Of a stretch of DNA of 64,000 nucleotides, positions 1 to 11,315 are shown in pieces. The DNA comes from Paralithodes platypus (taxonomy: Eukaryota > Arthropoda > Malacostraca > Decapoda > Lithodidae): positions 24,809,781 through 24,873,780 of the forward strand of contig CM064512.1 in assembly GCA_032716605.1 (NCBI GenBank), read 5' to 3'. A program made the translations under genes and the position numbers. Under the pieces are notes generated by a model, which was not told where the DNA came from, did no database searches, and worked only from the letters and a program-made list of their open reading frames with translations. Every line of letters starts with the position of its first letter. Position 1 is the stretch's first letter.

Positions 1-165
1 ATTAGACGATTATATTCAGATTAGGAAGGTTATATGTAAGTCAGAGGGTTAATTTAGATAAACTGTACCCTTTCCATTCCCACAGATCCTTCCTAAGCTG
101 TACATAATTATCTAATAATAGCCAACAAATTTAAACAAATGCGTCATTCGTGAAAGAGTTTACCT
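1..165. mobile_element. MITE fragment cut by the window edge
   Basis: The opening bases (a TTAGACGAT-type motif, then AGGAAGG, later CCTTCCTAAGCTG and a TCTAATAATAGCC-type stretch) match in order the interior of the TTAA-flanked MITE at 18474-18674. The right end is degenerate (GTCATTCGTGAAAGAGTTTA where GGTACTGAAGGGGTTAA is expected) and the left end lies outside the window. It is non-coding. Confidence 0.5.
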
Positions 166-505
166 CTCCAATATTGTAGCGTTAATATAGAATCACTCTG
201 TCATCATCAAAATAATTTGTTCCGACTAAGGAATTTTGATAACAGTTAAACTTCTCATTAATATATGCATGGAATGTTGCACTATAATACATAGAATATG
301 GGGTATTGTTACTAATGTACACTAATGTACATTCATATACCAGAATATATACACTTACATGCATTATTAAACATAAGTGAGGTCCACGAACTTGCATGAG
401 TGAATGTACAATGTTCAGTGTATTACTATTATAGAACTGAACCATATTAACATATTTTCATTTGTTTGCAAATTGTTCATTCACTTAAAAATCTTTAGTA
501 TATAG

Positions 506-1330
506 TTAGGATATAAGATTTATAGTGGATGTAGAAGGATTAGAGGTCCAATCTCCAGAGCGGTCAAGGATATGGGTGGGTTGCTGAACTAACTTCTCTA
601 GGTCATTTAGGATAAAAAAGATATAGACTTGTTCACCAGCTTGGTCAGTGAAAAGAGAGGACAGCCATTGACGGGGGTGAACGTTGAATTTTCCTAAGAT
701 GGAGATTTCAGAGAAGGGAGAGATGGATAGAATGTGTTCCAATTTAGAAATAAGATAAGTTAAACATATTTTTTAAGCAAGAGAGTCGAAATTCCAAAGA
801 TTAAAAGGTGGGAACACGAAAATAAGCAAGGTTGTTGCGCACATACACATATAATCCACCTTTGGCTTTGACTCTAGGATAAAGATAGTAGGAGGATGAA
901 GAGAAGGGTCTGCTGTCTGTTGCCATAGACAACTGGGTTTCGGTGAGGAAAAGTAAGTCAGGTTTGGTAGAAGAGAAATGGTGTTTTACATAGGAAAGAC
1001 CATAAATGTTACAGAAATTGATAGATAGAGTAGATGCTAGAGGTCCAGAGTACTTTGAGGAATCTTCATCAGGGGTCATACCCTGGGGATTCCGAGGCTG
1101 GTTAAAGTTTGTCTTCCATCATGATCACTATTTGTAATTTTGGGAAAATAGTGTAGCATGTAATTTGTTTATGGTATAATGTATTGATAGGAAGAGATGT
1201 TTTGGAGGTCAGACTGGGATTGCTCTCATTATTGGCAAGGCACGGAAAGGATCAGCTAGGGAGGCCAGGTGATGAAACAGGAGTTCCAGCTGTCATTATC
1301 AGCTACCTGTAGCACTCTCCGGGAATACCG
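506..1330 (-). mobile_element. LINE-A, 5' fragment (5'UTR plus start of the endonuclease)
   Basis: Read on the minus strand, 1079-801 encodes a start like that of the LINE-A copy at 53.9 kb (SINFCN, then DLLFLTET, then YVYVRNNL). 742-506 continues with the AP-endonuclease segment [16 protein letters not shown], where the catalytic-region GDFN is changed to GKFN. The two parts are in different frames, so it is dead. 1080-1330 resembles the LINE-A 5'UTR, sharing GAGAGCAATCC and the sequence around CAGCCTCGG. No RT follows; the copy ends at about 506. Confidence 0.75.
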
Positions 1331-1361
1331 CCATGTTTAGCTGGTGCCTACAGCCTCCTCA

Positions 1362-1362
1362 C

Positions 1363-1427
<65 letters not shown>

Positions 1428-1442
1428 AACACATATATATAT
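1362..1442. repeat. (TA)n microsatellite, left flank of the LTR element
   Basis: Long TA run with a short interruption (ATTATAATAACAC). It directly abuts the TGTTACG terminus at 1443. The far end of the LTR element at 7535 abuts a second (TA)n run, so the element probably inserted into one TA microsatellite. Confidence 0.9.
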
Positions 1443-3012
1443 TGTTACGAGGGGAGCCGGGGGAAAACAGATGCTCTAATAGCCTAGCCCACAGCACGGT
1501 CAAAAAGGAAACGCCGTAGCAAAAATACACCAATGCTGTAGTCAATGCATCCAATACTGCCCACCGTACTACACTACCCTGCAACAGACACGCTCTTAAT
1601 ATCTGACTCAAACACCAAGACACGCAAGTTCTCTAGGAAAAATGGTTATCTTCCACTTTGCTCTAGTAAAGTAGTAACAAGGAGACACAAAAATATCTAT
1701 TGTCCCCGAGCCTAGTGAATAGTGCGTGTAGTATTTAAGAGAACTTCTAAGGTTATTCTATACTGCACCAGTATTACCTAACCATACCAATACTAGACTC
1801 CCAGAACAATCTATATGGTCACCATGCCCTATTGCTTAGGAATTGAGAACAATACAGAGCAAAACCATGGAAAGTCCAGTGCAATAAACCTCTGTGCCAA
1901 GCCTATTATCCCTAGCCTATGTCCTAATAATACACCAGTGGCTCTCTTCAGCACAGCTTGGCGGTGGTGTTGTAAGGGATAAACAACTTTAATGACTTAT
2001 CACTTACATCATCTGGGGTTAGCTCAATACACCCGAGTGCAATGGGGACAACCTCACCTAGTAACAGGCTCCACCCCTAGTCCCAAACTGCATCGAATGT
2101 ATTGTTGCTAAAACTACACAAGGCACAAGGGTTGATATCCTGGGAAAGTTGGATACTGGCGGCCACCCATAAAGGGTTGAATAAGGCCCGAGTCAAAGGA
2201 TGCTGTGTGGTGAAAAAGTGGCCTTAGCCTACCATCGCTCCCACCCAGCAACCTCGGTCCTCAAAGGCCTAACAAAAACAGAGATAACCAGTCCAGTCAC
2301 TCAATCCCCCCAGAGATATCAACCATGAATAATATGCACATCTATTAATGGTAAAACAATGCAGCAGAATAATGGAAATGAAATAAGAAGAGCACAGGTG
2401 CAACCTTATATCTAAGATTTGCGAGAGAAGAATATGCAGTGAAACTAAATAAATTCTAGTACTTAAACTAATGAGGTTAAAAAAAAAACAATATGCTTAT
2501 AATGACTCCAGCCCTACAATGCTTCGATCCACTAAGAAACAAAAGTGATAAATGTGGTATTTAAGGGAAACAAGGGAACACACCCTAACAGCATCAGACA
2601 GTTGATGTTGTCAGTGTGAACGTCCGGACTGAAGTGGTGAGGCCGTGCGGCCCAGAGTCGAGCCAGGGGCCGCGTGGCAAGGAAGGGTTCCAAGCATCGC
2701 TATAATGCTTAATTATCTCAGGCGCCTGTATTCTCATTAACTTCACGAAAGTAATTGAATAAAACATAAGACAACATTGTGTAAATTTACGATAACGAAA
2801 CCAATCGCACAACGGCTAATAAACTAATTAATTATACTACTAGCCGAATGGCAACACAGACTGCAGGCGCCGTCCTGCTAGCCACGAGAGGAGAAAGACA
2901 GAGGTATAGCAAGTGACTAGCCTCTCCCAAGGCTCCCTCAATATAACAAAGGCTATGTAATTGTAACTCGCTCACAAATGACATAGGTTACAAAACCTAT
3001 TTGGGAGTGACA
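1443..3012 (-). repeat. 3' LTR (left-hand copy)
   Basis: On the plus strand it begins TGTTACGAGGGGAGCC and ends GGGAGTGACA. It is collinear with 5960-7535 over its whole length with small indels, for example a 10-bp segment (GACTACTGGT) around 7151 missing near 2636. Hydrophobic or hydrophilic ORFs inside it, such as 1348-1623, are not genes. Confidence 0.9.
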
Positions 3013-3033
3013 CCCTCACACCCAGGAGGAGTC
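3013..3033 (-). promoter_or_regulatory. Polypurine-tract-like site
   Basis: The minus strand reads CTCCTCCTGGGTGTGAGGG immediately before the LTR start TGTCAC. G-rich and ending in GGG, it is the expected plus-strand primer site if the element lies on the minus strand. It is short and not perfectly purine. Confidence 0.5.
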
Positions 3034-3452
3034 TGTTGGTGCATCTTGAAACAACAGACTGCTTATACTTCAATAACACTACAAAACATATACAACATAT
3101 ACAACATATATCATATACAACATATATCACATAGAACAAAAAAAACAAAAAACAAATACAGTCTTTTTTTGAATTTTTATAGTTTATATTATATCACCCT
3201 GCTCTGGAGTTGTTGTTCCACTCCGGTCCCCAGGAGAATGGTAGCTAGCCTGACTGATAGGACGCTGTGGCACATGCTGGATGGTGCTATCATCCACAAC
3301 ATGAGTACTAGCTTCCTGAAGACATTTATACTGTGTGTGACGCCTGCCAGCGTTGGCAGAATCGCCTCCCGGTAGCCACTAGCGCTCGCCTGGGCAGTGA
3401 AATGGGCTACAGTCTATCTACAATGTTGTACTTTCTTTCTTGTGAATCGTCA

Positions 3453-3890
3453 TGTCACAGGCAGTATAGAAGTGGTCTTTATTTTCGCCTGTGACAATGC
3501 ATTATATTTTATATCATGAGTAGAACATAAGATGCATTGTATATTGTTAAGGAGAGAGAGCGGTATAGGCAGTGTTGTGGTAGTGTGTACGTGCGTATGC
3601 ATGTCTTGCCTCCCTCGCTCGTAGGCTCGCGCGTGTGCCTTCCCACGCCTCTTGATTGGCTGGTGGTTCCTGGCGCCTGGTGACGTAGTGGCCTGTGATT
3701 GGCTGACCACCATGCCTTTGTGTGATCCTGGGGGCCCCGAGGAGCTACTCTCTTCAGAGCTTGCCTGACCAGCATACCCTTCACATCTCCCTTACCACCT
3801 GTCCCCGACTTCTACCTATAGAACACTTTCTCTCTCTCTCAACTTCTTATCTCTCATTCTTCCACTCTATTTAACATCATAACTCCCCCT
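3453..3890 (-). mobile_element. Possible nested solo LTR
   Basis: Read on the minus strand, this stretch has a purine tract (AAAGGGGGAG near 3890), two CCAAT-type boxes (AGCCAATCACAGG near 3695 and CAGCCAATCAAG near 3660), an AATAAA near 3480 and an end CTGCCTGTGACA at 3453. That order is LTR-like: promoter, polyadenylation signal, CA end. No second copy is present and the 5' boundary is uncertain. It could instead be an unusual part of the surrounding element. Confidence 0.35.
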
Positions 3891-4054
3891 TTGGTTCTGC
3901 ACGATTGCATATATCGGCCATCGTATTATATGCTGAAGCTCTCAGATATTACATGTTTAGTTAGGCATTTTGGAGGGGTTACCATTTTGTCTGTAGAGGT
4001 TCGACACACTCACGGTGTCTCCCTACCTTTTTTCTTGGCTGTCTGCTGGGCTAT

Positions 4055-4542
4055 TTAACCCTTTACGAGCGGCCTATGCGGTTTATTTATATGTACCGCC
4101 CAGCGGGGTGTTTTTAGCCAAAATAGGGCTGTTTACGTGATCATTTTCATGCCTAAATAAGACCCAGAACGTAAAACAAGTATCTATCCCTGAAAGGGCA
4201 TAAACAGAGCTTTCGAATGACACCATAACGATCCTTTTATGATGGCTAGTTTTCTTGCAATAACCGTGCAACGCGAGTGCAAAAAGCAGGTAATTAGCCA
4301 CTTTCCCGATACAATTCCGTATATAGCGAGTGAGAGAGGTAGGAGGGAGGTGAGATTCGTGTCAGTAGGTTCGCCGCGGTGGTCTGGAGCAGTCATACAC
4401 TCGCTACTCTCCTGCCACCACTTGTCTCTCTCTCTCAGCAACATTACGTGCTGAAATTGCCACTCGAGTTATGTCGAGCGCCGCCACATAGTCCAACTTT
4501 ATTTAACTCGACTTATGTGGTGAGCCGCTTTTTAAGGGTTAA
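4055..4542 (+). mobile_element. TTAA MITE, 480-bp family, copy 1 (nested in the LTR element)
   Basis: TTAA on both sides (4055-4058, 4539-4542) encloses 480 bp starting CCCTTTACGAGCGGC and ending GCCGCTTTTTAAGGG, imperfect ~15-bp terminal inverted repeats. It is nearly identical to 13181-13668 and, reversed, to 60189-60675. TTAA duplication and a CCC start are the piggyBac pattern. It encodes nothing; short ORFs (such as 4239-4454) recur in all copies only because the copies are similar. Confidence 0.9.
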
Positions 4543-5468
4543 TGCTAGACTGGGGTGAGGCTATTGTTGTTGTGATTTCCGATGTGTACCAGGTTTTGTT
4601 GAACCTGTACAATCGCAATGGATACGTGGGAAGCCTAGGTGGTCTTTCTGACTGTGTACCTTGTGAGTTTAGCACTGTGTTGCGAGTGAGGGCTTTTGCC
4701 TCTGCCACCCAACACTGTGCTAACTCGTTTTGCTTTGACTTTGAGAGGGTCGCCAGGAGAGAACCAGATACTAGCGATCTGGATCTCTCAAGAGAGCACC
4801 ACGTCATTTAACGTAATTTGGCCGTACAGTCTTAAGGACCTCGCTAGGCTACGAGCCGCTTGCTCAGCCATTGTTTCCTAGCCTACTACATCCCCGCTAG
4901 ACTTTATTCGCCTAGCAGACACCCGATTAAGATTATAAACTCTTATGTTATGTATGCAGCATTTTTATTCACGTAGATTGTAAGCCTTGGTTGTTGTTGA
5001 GTTGCACAACCCGATCAGGCTTATTGAGTTGCCTGAGGAAGTACTTCTTTTGTTGTTGGAGATAATACTATTGCGCATTTATTATTGTTCCCGTGCCAGT
5101 TAACACTGTATGTCCCTACACTTGTCATATCTTGTTCCTGCTTTATATAACAGTTCAAAATCCGATTCGATCATCTTAAGCAGCATCAGACTTTCTTCAG
5201 AAGATTCCTGCTCGATGCTTTAGGACTTTCGTTCGCTTTCTTTAATATAGGAGTGACAGTTTATTATTGTTTAGAGTAACTTTAATTATACCTTCTTCTT
5301 GTTTGCATTAAATCATTTCAGTGATTTAATTAAGCTCTCTATCTTTTTCCTTGTATACATTATTAACGTAATTGTATATTGTTGTGATCAGGCTGTATCA
5401 GAGATCATCAGCCTGTAGTAGTAGTAGTGCATTTATACCGAGTTATAGGATACCCCGTTATCGCAGAT

Positions 5469-5807
5469 TTAACTCTGGAGGGTATAGGTGTTTTTGTGCG
5501 CCGGCATTATAAGTTTGAGGGTTGGATCTAGTGTTACCGTTGTTGCTGTGTGCCTTTCTAGTCCAATGATTAAGAGCCCTTGTTTTATACAAGCCCCGGT
5601 CATAACATGTGCAACTACCTTACACTCCTCTTGAACTAACTCTGCCTTAGCCATACCACTGCACCTCCAACCATACACCTTCAACACACATCTTAATTCA
5701 TCACTACTCCTGCTAGCAACCTCTTCCTGACTAGGTTGGGTTGTAATAAACTGCCAAACGTCCTCCTTCCCCATGATATGAACAGGAATGTAATCAACAT
5801 GCGACAT
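5469..5807 (-). CDS. Gag-like N-terminal ORF of the LTR element
   Basis: A 112-codon ORF starting at 5807, about 150 bp inside the right-hand (5') LTR, where gag begins in LTR retrotransposons. The N terminus reads MSHVDYIPVHIMG, and a charged stretch has the flavour of a gag matrix region (SSDELRCVLKVYGW, then MAKAELVQEECKVV). No zinc knuckle (CX2CX4HX4C), protease or RT follows; the frame stops at 5469 and the rest of the interior shows no pol-like frame. The upstream ~150 bp would be the leader after the PBS. The gag call rests on position and general look rather than on a recognised domain. It could be a truncated gag or a non-conserved ORF of a non-autonomous element. Confidence 0.45.
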   Translation of the reverse strand: MSHVDYIPVHIMGKEDVWQFITTQPSQEEVASRSSDELRCVLKVYGWRCSGMAKAELVQEECKVVAHVMTGACIKQGLLIIGLERHTATTVTLDPTLKLIMPAHKNTYTLQS

Positions 5808-5939
5808 CTTAGCAATAGTTGTGGAAACGGGTTAATGAAATAAGAATACTATGTCCGTAGACTTTCAACTGCAAACAAAATTACTGACCAATCTAAATAT
5901 AATTGCTTCACACCACAAGAACTCTATACTATCACACTA

Positions 5940-5959
5940 TCCTGGCCTGAGGTCGCCAC
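5940..5959 (-). promoter_or_regulatory. Primer-binding-site-like sequence
   Basis: The minus strand reads GTGGCGACCTCAGGCC directly after the LTR end TAACA. TGG is the complement of a tRNA CCA end, and TGGCGACC is a common Gypsy-type PBS start. The priming tRNA is not assigned. Confidence 0.55.
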
Positions 5960-7532
5960 TGTTACGAGGGGAGCCGGGGGAAAACAGATGCTCTAATAGC
6001 CTAGCCCACAGCACGCTCAAAAAGGAAACACTGTAGCAAAGAGACACCAATGCTGTAGTCAATGCACCCAATACTGCCCACCGTACTACACTACCCTGCA
6101 ACAGACACGCTCTTAATATCTGACTCAAACACCAAGACACGCAAGTTCTCTAGGAAAAATGGTTATCTTCCACTTTGCTCTATTAAAGCAGTAACAAGGA
6201 GACACAAAAATATCTATTGTCCCCGACACTAGTGAATAGTGCGTGTAGTATTTAAGAGAACTTCTAAGGTTATTCTATACTGCACCAATATTACCTAACC
6301 ATACCACTACTAGACTCCCAGAACAAACTTATATCATGCCCAATCGCTTAGGAATTGAGAACAATACAGAGCAAACCCATGGAAAGTCCAGTGCAATAAA
6401 CCTCTGAGCCAAGCCTATTATCCCTAGCCTATGTCCTAATAATACACCGAGTGGCTCTCCTCAGCACAGCTCGGCGGTGGTGTTGTAAGGGATAAACAAC
6501 TTTAATGACTTATCACTTGCATCATCTGGGGTTAGCTCAATACACCCGAGAGCAATGGGGACAACCTGACCTAGTAACAGCTCCACTCCTAGTCCCAAAC
6601 TGCATCGAATGTATTGTTGCTAAAACTACACAAGGCACAAGGGTTGATATCCTGGGGAAGTTGGATACTGGCGGCCACCCATAAAGGGTTGGATAAGACC
6701 CGAGTCAAAGGATGCTGTGTGGTGGAAAATTGGCCTTAGCCTACCATGCCTCCCACCCAGCAACCTCGGTCCTCAAAGGCCTGACAAAAACAGAGATAAC
6801 CAGTCCAGTCACCCAATCCCCCCAGAGATATCAACCATGAATAATATGGACATCTAATAATGGTAAAACAATGCAGCAGAATAATGGAAAAGAAATAAGA
6901 AGAGCACAGGTGCAAGCTTATATCTAAGATTTGCGAGAGAAGAATATGCAGTGAAACTAAATAAACTCTAGTACTTAAACTAATGAGGTTAAAACAAAAC
7001 CAATATGCTTATAAATACTCCAGCCCTGCAATGCTTCGATCCACTAAGAAACAAAAGTGATAAATGCGGTATTTAAGGGAAACAAGGGAACACACCCTAA
7101 CAGCATCAGACAGTTGATGTTGTCAGTGTGAACGCCGGGACTGAAGTGGTGACTACTGGTGAGGTCATGCGGCCCAGAGTCGAGCCAGGGGCCGTGTGGC
7201 AAGGAAGCGCTGCAGGCGTTGCTATAATGCTTCATTATCTCAGGCGCCTGTATTCTCATTAACTTCACAAAAGTAATTAGATAAAACATAAGCCAACATT
7301 GTGTAAACTTACGATAACGAAATCAATCGCACAACTGCTAAATAAACTAATTAATTATACTACTAGCCGAACGGCAACACAGACTGCAGGCGCCGTCCTG
7401 CTAGCCACGAGGGAAGAAAGACAGAGGGATAGCAAGTGACTAGCCTCTCCCAAGGCTCCCTTAATATAACAAAGGCTATGTAATTGTAACTCACTCACAA
7501 ATGACATAGGTTACAAAACTCATTTGGGAGTG

Positions 7533-7535
<3 letters not shown>
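5960..7535 (-). repeat. 5' LTR (right-hand copy)
   Basis: Second copy of the ~1.57 kb LTR. On the minus strand it would carry the element promoter. See the left-hand copy at 1443-3012 for the alignment. The end TTTGGGAGTGACA runs straight into (TA)n at 7536. Confidence 0.9.
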
Positions 7536-7607
<72 letters not shown>

Positions 7608-7608
7608 T
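7536..7608. repeat. (TA)n(TG)n microsatellite, right flank of the LTR element
   Basis: About 55 bases of TA followed by about 18 bases of TG. It is the other half of the probable target microsatellite. Confidence 0.9.
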
Positions 7609-8146
7609 ATCCACGGTGACAATGTTGGAAGAATGGGTGGTATGGAAACATCTCATTGCAACTACAACACCTAGCATATTATATTTATTTGCTAGGAAAA
7701 CAGCAAATTATAACAATTACCACCAACAATTATTGGGTTTGTCTAGGAATACGGGTCACAATCCCAATTTGGTTTCCCGATTTAGATAATTAATTATACA
7801 TTGCCCTTTTCGTTTTATTACTCTTCTTTTCTAGTTCTCTTAACACGAATACAATTAGCCAGTATACAAACAAGAAAGAAACCTGTGTGACATTTTCAAC
7901 ATGAAATTCAATACGTGTTTGTGAGAGAACACAAACAAGGTAAGGAGTATGTTGATTCAGGAATCAGTTGCACACATGGCTGGATATTGGAGGCATGTTA
8001 AGAATAAGTGTGTGATCCAATTTCTGAAATGTTCAAAATATCATCGTTGCAAACTAAATTAACTCTGATAATGAAGGCAACTCATCCCATACACCAAAAA
8101 TGGAACCAGGCAACTACAGACGTTTGTAACTTATAAGTATTGTGGG
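7609..8146. other. Unassigned AT-rich sequence
   Basis: No coding frame, RNA gene or repeat structure was recognised. Confidence 0.5.
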
Positions 8147-8515
8147 TTATTTGTTTGATATATTTGTAGGCTATACGATTACTCATTTAAAAAACAAAAT
8201 TATAATGTAATAATATCAGATTGTCAGCTTAGTTTTAGATCAGGCAGATCATGTGTGTAGAACTTGCCGAGTTTCTATGAACGAGTTACTGAAATCATCC
8301 AGGAAAGAGAAAGGTGGGCAGGTGACCTTATTCTAGAGTTCAAGAAAGTGTTTGATTAGGTGCCTCGCAAGAGGTTGAAGTGTAAATTGAAAATGTTGAA
8401 GAAATCACAAGGTATTTTCAACTGGTTGAAAGATGTTGCGTACGGTAATAATATATACAGATTCATCTTGGAAATAGGTAACAATTGGAGTACCCCCAAG
8501 AATTAGTACCCCATA
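8147..8515 (+). mobile_element. LINE RT fragment (CR1/Jockey-type), inverted-repeat arm 1
   Basis: Conceptual translation on the plus strand gives CQLSFRSGRSCV (RT domain 2a region, usually HGFRSGRSC), ERERWAGDLILEFKKVFD-VPRKRLKCKLK (RT domain A, with a stop where K is expected in FDKVPHKRL) and GIFNWLKD. It is interrupted and dead. The same segment recurs reversed at 8947-9233. Confidence 0.7.
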
Positions 8516-9233
8516 CCACTGAAGCGTATTCCAGAATTAGTTGTAGGAACTGAAATATGGGTACCTTTATCATGTCCATATTTAGGTATATAAATGTTTG
8601 CCCACCTTGCTTAAGATTTTCTAACAACACTTGTAATATGGTATAAATTGGTATGAACGAAAACACATAAATCCTTCTCTTTTTCTGATTTATTTAACAC
8701 TGTTCTGCTCAAGCTGTACACTTCATATGTTGTAATTTGACTTTCTCCAATGTCCATCACGTGGCATTTATTTGGTTTGAACTCCATTTTCAAATGTTAA
8801 CTATGTTTACACCTTGTCTATGCCGTTCTGAAGTGTTTGCAAAATGTATTGCTTACAATTTTCTTCACTAACTTGGCATGATGATCGAACATGTTGATAT
8901 ACCTTCAAAATCTATTTCACAAGGCATTAATAAAACTGACAACATAATAGGTGCTAACACAGATCCTTGAGGTACTCCAATTGTTACCTCTTTCCAAGAT
9001 GAACCTTTTTATCTTGTTACCGTACGCATCATCCTTCAACCAGTTGAAAATACCTTGTGATTCCTTCAACATTTTCAATTTCCACTTCAACTTCTTGCAT
9101 AGAAACTCGGCAAGTTCTACACACATGATCTGCCCGATCTACAACTAAGCTGACATTCTGATATTATTACATTATTTTTTTTAAATGAGTGATCGTATAT
9201 AAATATATCAAACAAATTACCCACTGGTAATCC
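8463..9233 (-). mobile_element. LINE RT fragment (CR1/Jockey-type), longer copy holding arm 2
   Basis: The minus strand 9233-8947 repeats arm 1 (GRSCVELAEFL, KKLKWKLKMLK, SQGIFNWLKDDAYG) but lacks about 95 bp around the domain-A aspartate. It continues downstream of arm 1: 8793-8611 has MEFKPNKCHVMDIGES and LNKSEKEKDLCVFV (the usual NPNKCHVM...SEKEKDLGV of the RT thumb region), and 8666-8463 has DMIKVPIFQFLQLILEYASVVWG. It is broken by frameshifts. Confidence 0.7.
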
Positions 9234-9954
9234 AATGGTCCCGGTTTCGAATCCCGATGTATCAACGGGACGATATTAATGGGATGGAGTTCATGCTGTA
9301 CCTAGTGTCAGTGCATTTCCAGAAAAGCCCACCGAAACGCCAACAAATATTCTCATTGTTCCCTGATTAAATAGCATTGTATGAATATTCCCATATTCAA
9401 AATAGGCAATGCCTAGTGAGTTAATTGCTCAATAGGTGGCGTTCTCAGGGTGAGGGTCCGAGTCTGTGGGTAAAGACAGTGAAGCACAAAGGCAAAGTGG
9501 TTCCAGAGATGGGGCTGCTTCGAGCTGTGAGGGGGCAACCAAGCCCCAATCATCCTGCGAAGGCAAGATGGCAGGGGCTGGTTGCAGCTGAAAGTTCATC
9601 GCATGTCTCACTCCCTAGACTGGAATGAGACCTCGCAGGTTTCACCGTTCAATGTATAACAGTTGAATGTACACACTCTTAGCCTATGCCCAAGAGGGAG
9701 TAGTTAGAATATAGAACAAAACATTACAATAAAATAAATAAAAGAAAAATATAATCAACAAGCTAGGGAAAATGCAGTCACGAGTTAGGTGCCGGGATTA
9801 TAGCATCTACAATAGAATGAGAGGCTGCTTATAGGCAACAGTTTATCGATACCGAATACTTTTTTTATGCAAGACAAATAAAGATCATGAAGTCACGATC
9901 GCAAGCTTCCTAGGAAAAAGTAGGGAGGTCTCATTGACATGTGATAAGGAACTG
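9234..9954. other. Unassigned sequence with weak SINE-like head
   Basis: At about 9235-9262 CCGGTTTCGAATCCCG resembles a pol III B box with one extra T. No matching A box or tail is clear. The GC-richer stretch 9425-9630 contains short overlapping ORFs with no recognisable product. Confidence 0.3.
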
Positions 9955-10225
9955 CTGAAACTCCTGTTTCATTTGTCTGACTTCCCTCACTGTTTCTGCT
10001 TATGTATCACCTGCAGCTCTCCAGCTGGCTGTCAGAATCACCTCTTCCTCTGGTCCATTGCACTACACTAAATAAGCACACTGTAAACAATAGTGTACGC
10101 TAAAAAACAAAAAAAAAACACAAAAAAACAAAATCAATATGGCTCCTTCACTCTTTTAAATTTTGGGGAGACGCTGGTTACAGGCAGCATTGCTTTTTTT
10201 GTCTCCTTCATGCATATAGGTAAAA
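9955..10225 (+). mobile_element. Short LINE-A derivative: 5' end joined to 3' end
   Basis: 9955-10100 resembles the LINE-A 5'UTR (CTCCTGTTTCAT as at 1270 reversed; CACCTCTTCC then CACTACACTAAA as at 53.86 kb). After an A-rich linker, 10141-10225 is the LINE-A 3' tail (CACTCTTTTAAATTTTGGGG, then a hairpin, then TTTGTCTCCTTCATGCATATAGG). The whole coding region is absent, which makes this a SINE-like deletion derivative. Confidence 0.6.
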
Positions 10226-10800
10226 TATAACTATACCAACGCTCATTAATCGCATGGCTGAGTCAATGGCATCCCTTAGTCAATGATCAGTATCTCAAGT
10301 TTATCAAACAATAGTGAACCAAATACTTCCACAGATGAATGTTAATTAATACCGTCGCACTTTGGCATCTCCAAAGTGATTAAGGGGTAGAGTTTACTTA
10401 GTGTCATAATTTAATTTGTTATTATTTTTGTAGTTTTTTTCCCTAGACCTCCACCAAGTTTAATGAGTAATCCTCACTATCTCCCTTCAAGATAAATGTG
10501 TACATTTCTCGGTAGAACAATGTCCCGGCCGAAGGCCAGTTCCTCCAAAATTACAGGTTCGCTTTCGCTCACCAGGATATAATCGACTCCTACATGGCAC
10601 GGAAGGCCTTGAGAGAAGTGGGACAAGGCTTAAAATCGACAAAATAATGGGGCAAACGTCATAAAATCTCAAAACTTACGAAGCTAAACATGAAGAAGAA
10701 AGGGGTCCTGAAAAAAAAAAATCCCCTAAACGTACACCACTGAAATGGCAATATATCGGTTTTCGTTTAAGTCTGAGACAACTACGAATATGTAACATCA
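10226..10800. other. Unassigned sequence
   Basis: No gene was recognised. The palindromic motif CCGGCCGAAGGCC near 10517-10530 also occurs near 27316-27330, followed in both places by a CTCG/TTCG(CTTTCG)CTCACC-type stretch, so part of this is probably a dispersed repeat. Confidence 0.35.
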
Positions 10801-11315
10801 TTAACCCCTTAAGCACGATGACGTAATTTTCATCATTAGACCATTAGACAATAATTGTCTTTAACTTGTAACCTACCTCTAGGACTCAAATGGGTGAACA
10901 CGATCTCAATGAACTCTCTGAAAAACACAGGTCCGTCTTGTGGTTAAGTGCCCCATTAATTACCCCTTCCATTTGTCTAAATATTAGTTTATCATAGAGC
11001 AGTTGGGGGTATGTACGTACATGCTTATATTAATATGCAGTACTAGAGAATGCATAATGTATCGTAGGCTTGTGCATAAACCTTTAACTGTCTTGATAGC
11101 CTAGTGCTTAGTGTGCGGAATTGCGATGTGTGTATCCTAGATTCCAGTCGTTGGAGTACCACATGCATTCATTACTTTCATTGATTTCACTAGCTAGGCT
11201 TACTTGTCATTTAATTGGTGGTTTGGTGAAAACAAATATGAATATATACAGCACAAAATTGTCTTATTTAGCCATAATCAAAGTTAAAACGGCGCCATCG
11301 TGGTGAAGGGGTTAA
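10801..11315. mobile_element. TTAA MITE (about 507 bp)
   Basis: TTAA (10801-10804 and 11312-11315) flanks imperfect inverted ends: CCCCTTAAGCACGATG at the left, and CCCCTTCACCACGATG as the complement of the right. Near 11098-11155 is a tRNA-like head (TAGCCTAGTGCTTAG, then a degenerate GATTCCAGTCG), possibly an old SINE inside. It is non-coding. Confidence 0.7.

Larger units (their letters stand above)
1443..7535 (-). mobile_element. LTR retrotransposon, pol-less, probably Gypsy-like, minus strand
   Basis: Two direct repeats of about 1.57 kb (1443-3012 and 5960-7535) enclose 2947 bp. On the minus strand each LTR runs TGTCACTCCC to CTCGTAACA, the usual TG...CA ends. Next to the right-hand LTR is GTGGCGACCTCAGG, a PBS-like site of TGGCGACC type as in many Gypsy elements. 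Next to the left-hand LTR is GTGTGAGGG, a polypurine-like tract. Both ends lie in (TA)n, consistent with a 4-bp ATAT target duplication. A gag-like ORF sits where expected, but no protease, RT or integrase is visible, so it is non-autonomous or internally deleted. About 6 mismatches in the first ~125 bp of the LTRs suggest a moderately old insertion. The interior carries a TTAA MITE and perhaps another LTR. The Gypsy assignment is inference from the PBS only. Confidence 0.85.

Noticed and set aside
4184..4454. Conserved peptides shared with 13310-13580 and 60277-60492
   Set aside because: All lie inside copies of the same TTAA MITE, are open on both strands, and have no domain.
8917..9148. 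Separate small genes on both strands
   Set aside because: They are shadows of the inverted LINE reverse-transcriptase fragments.
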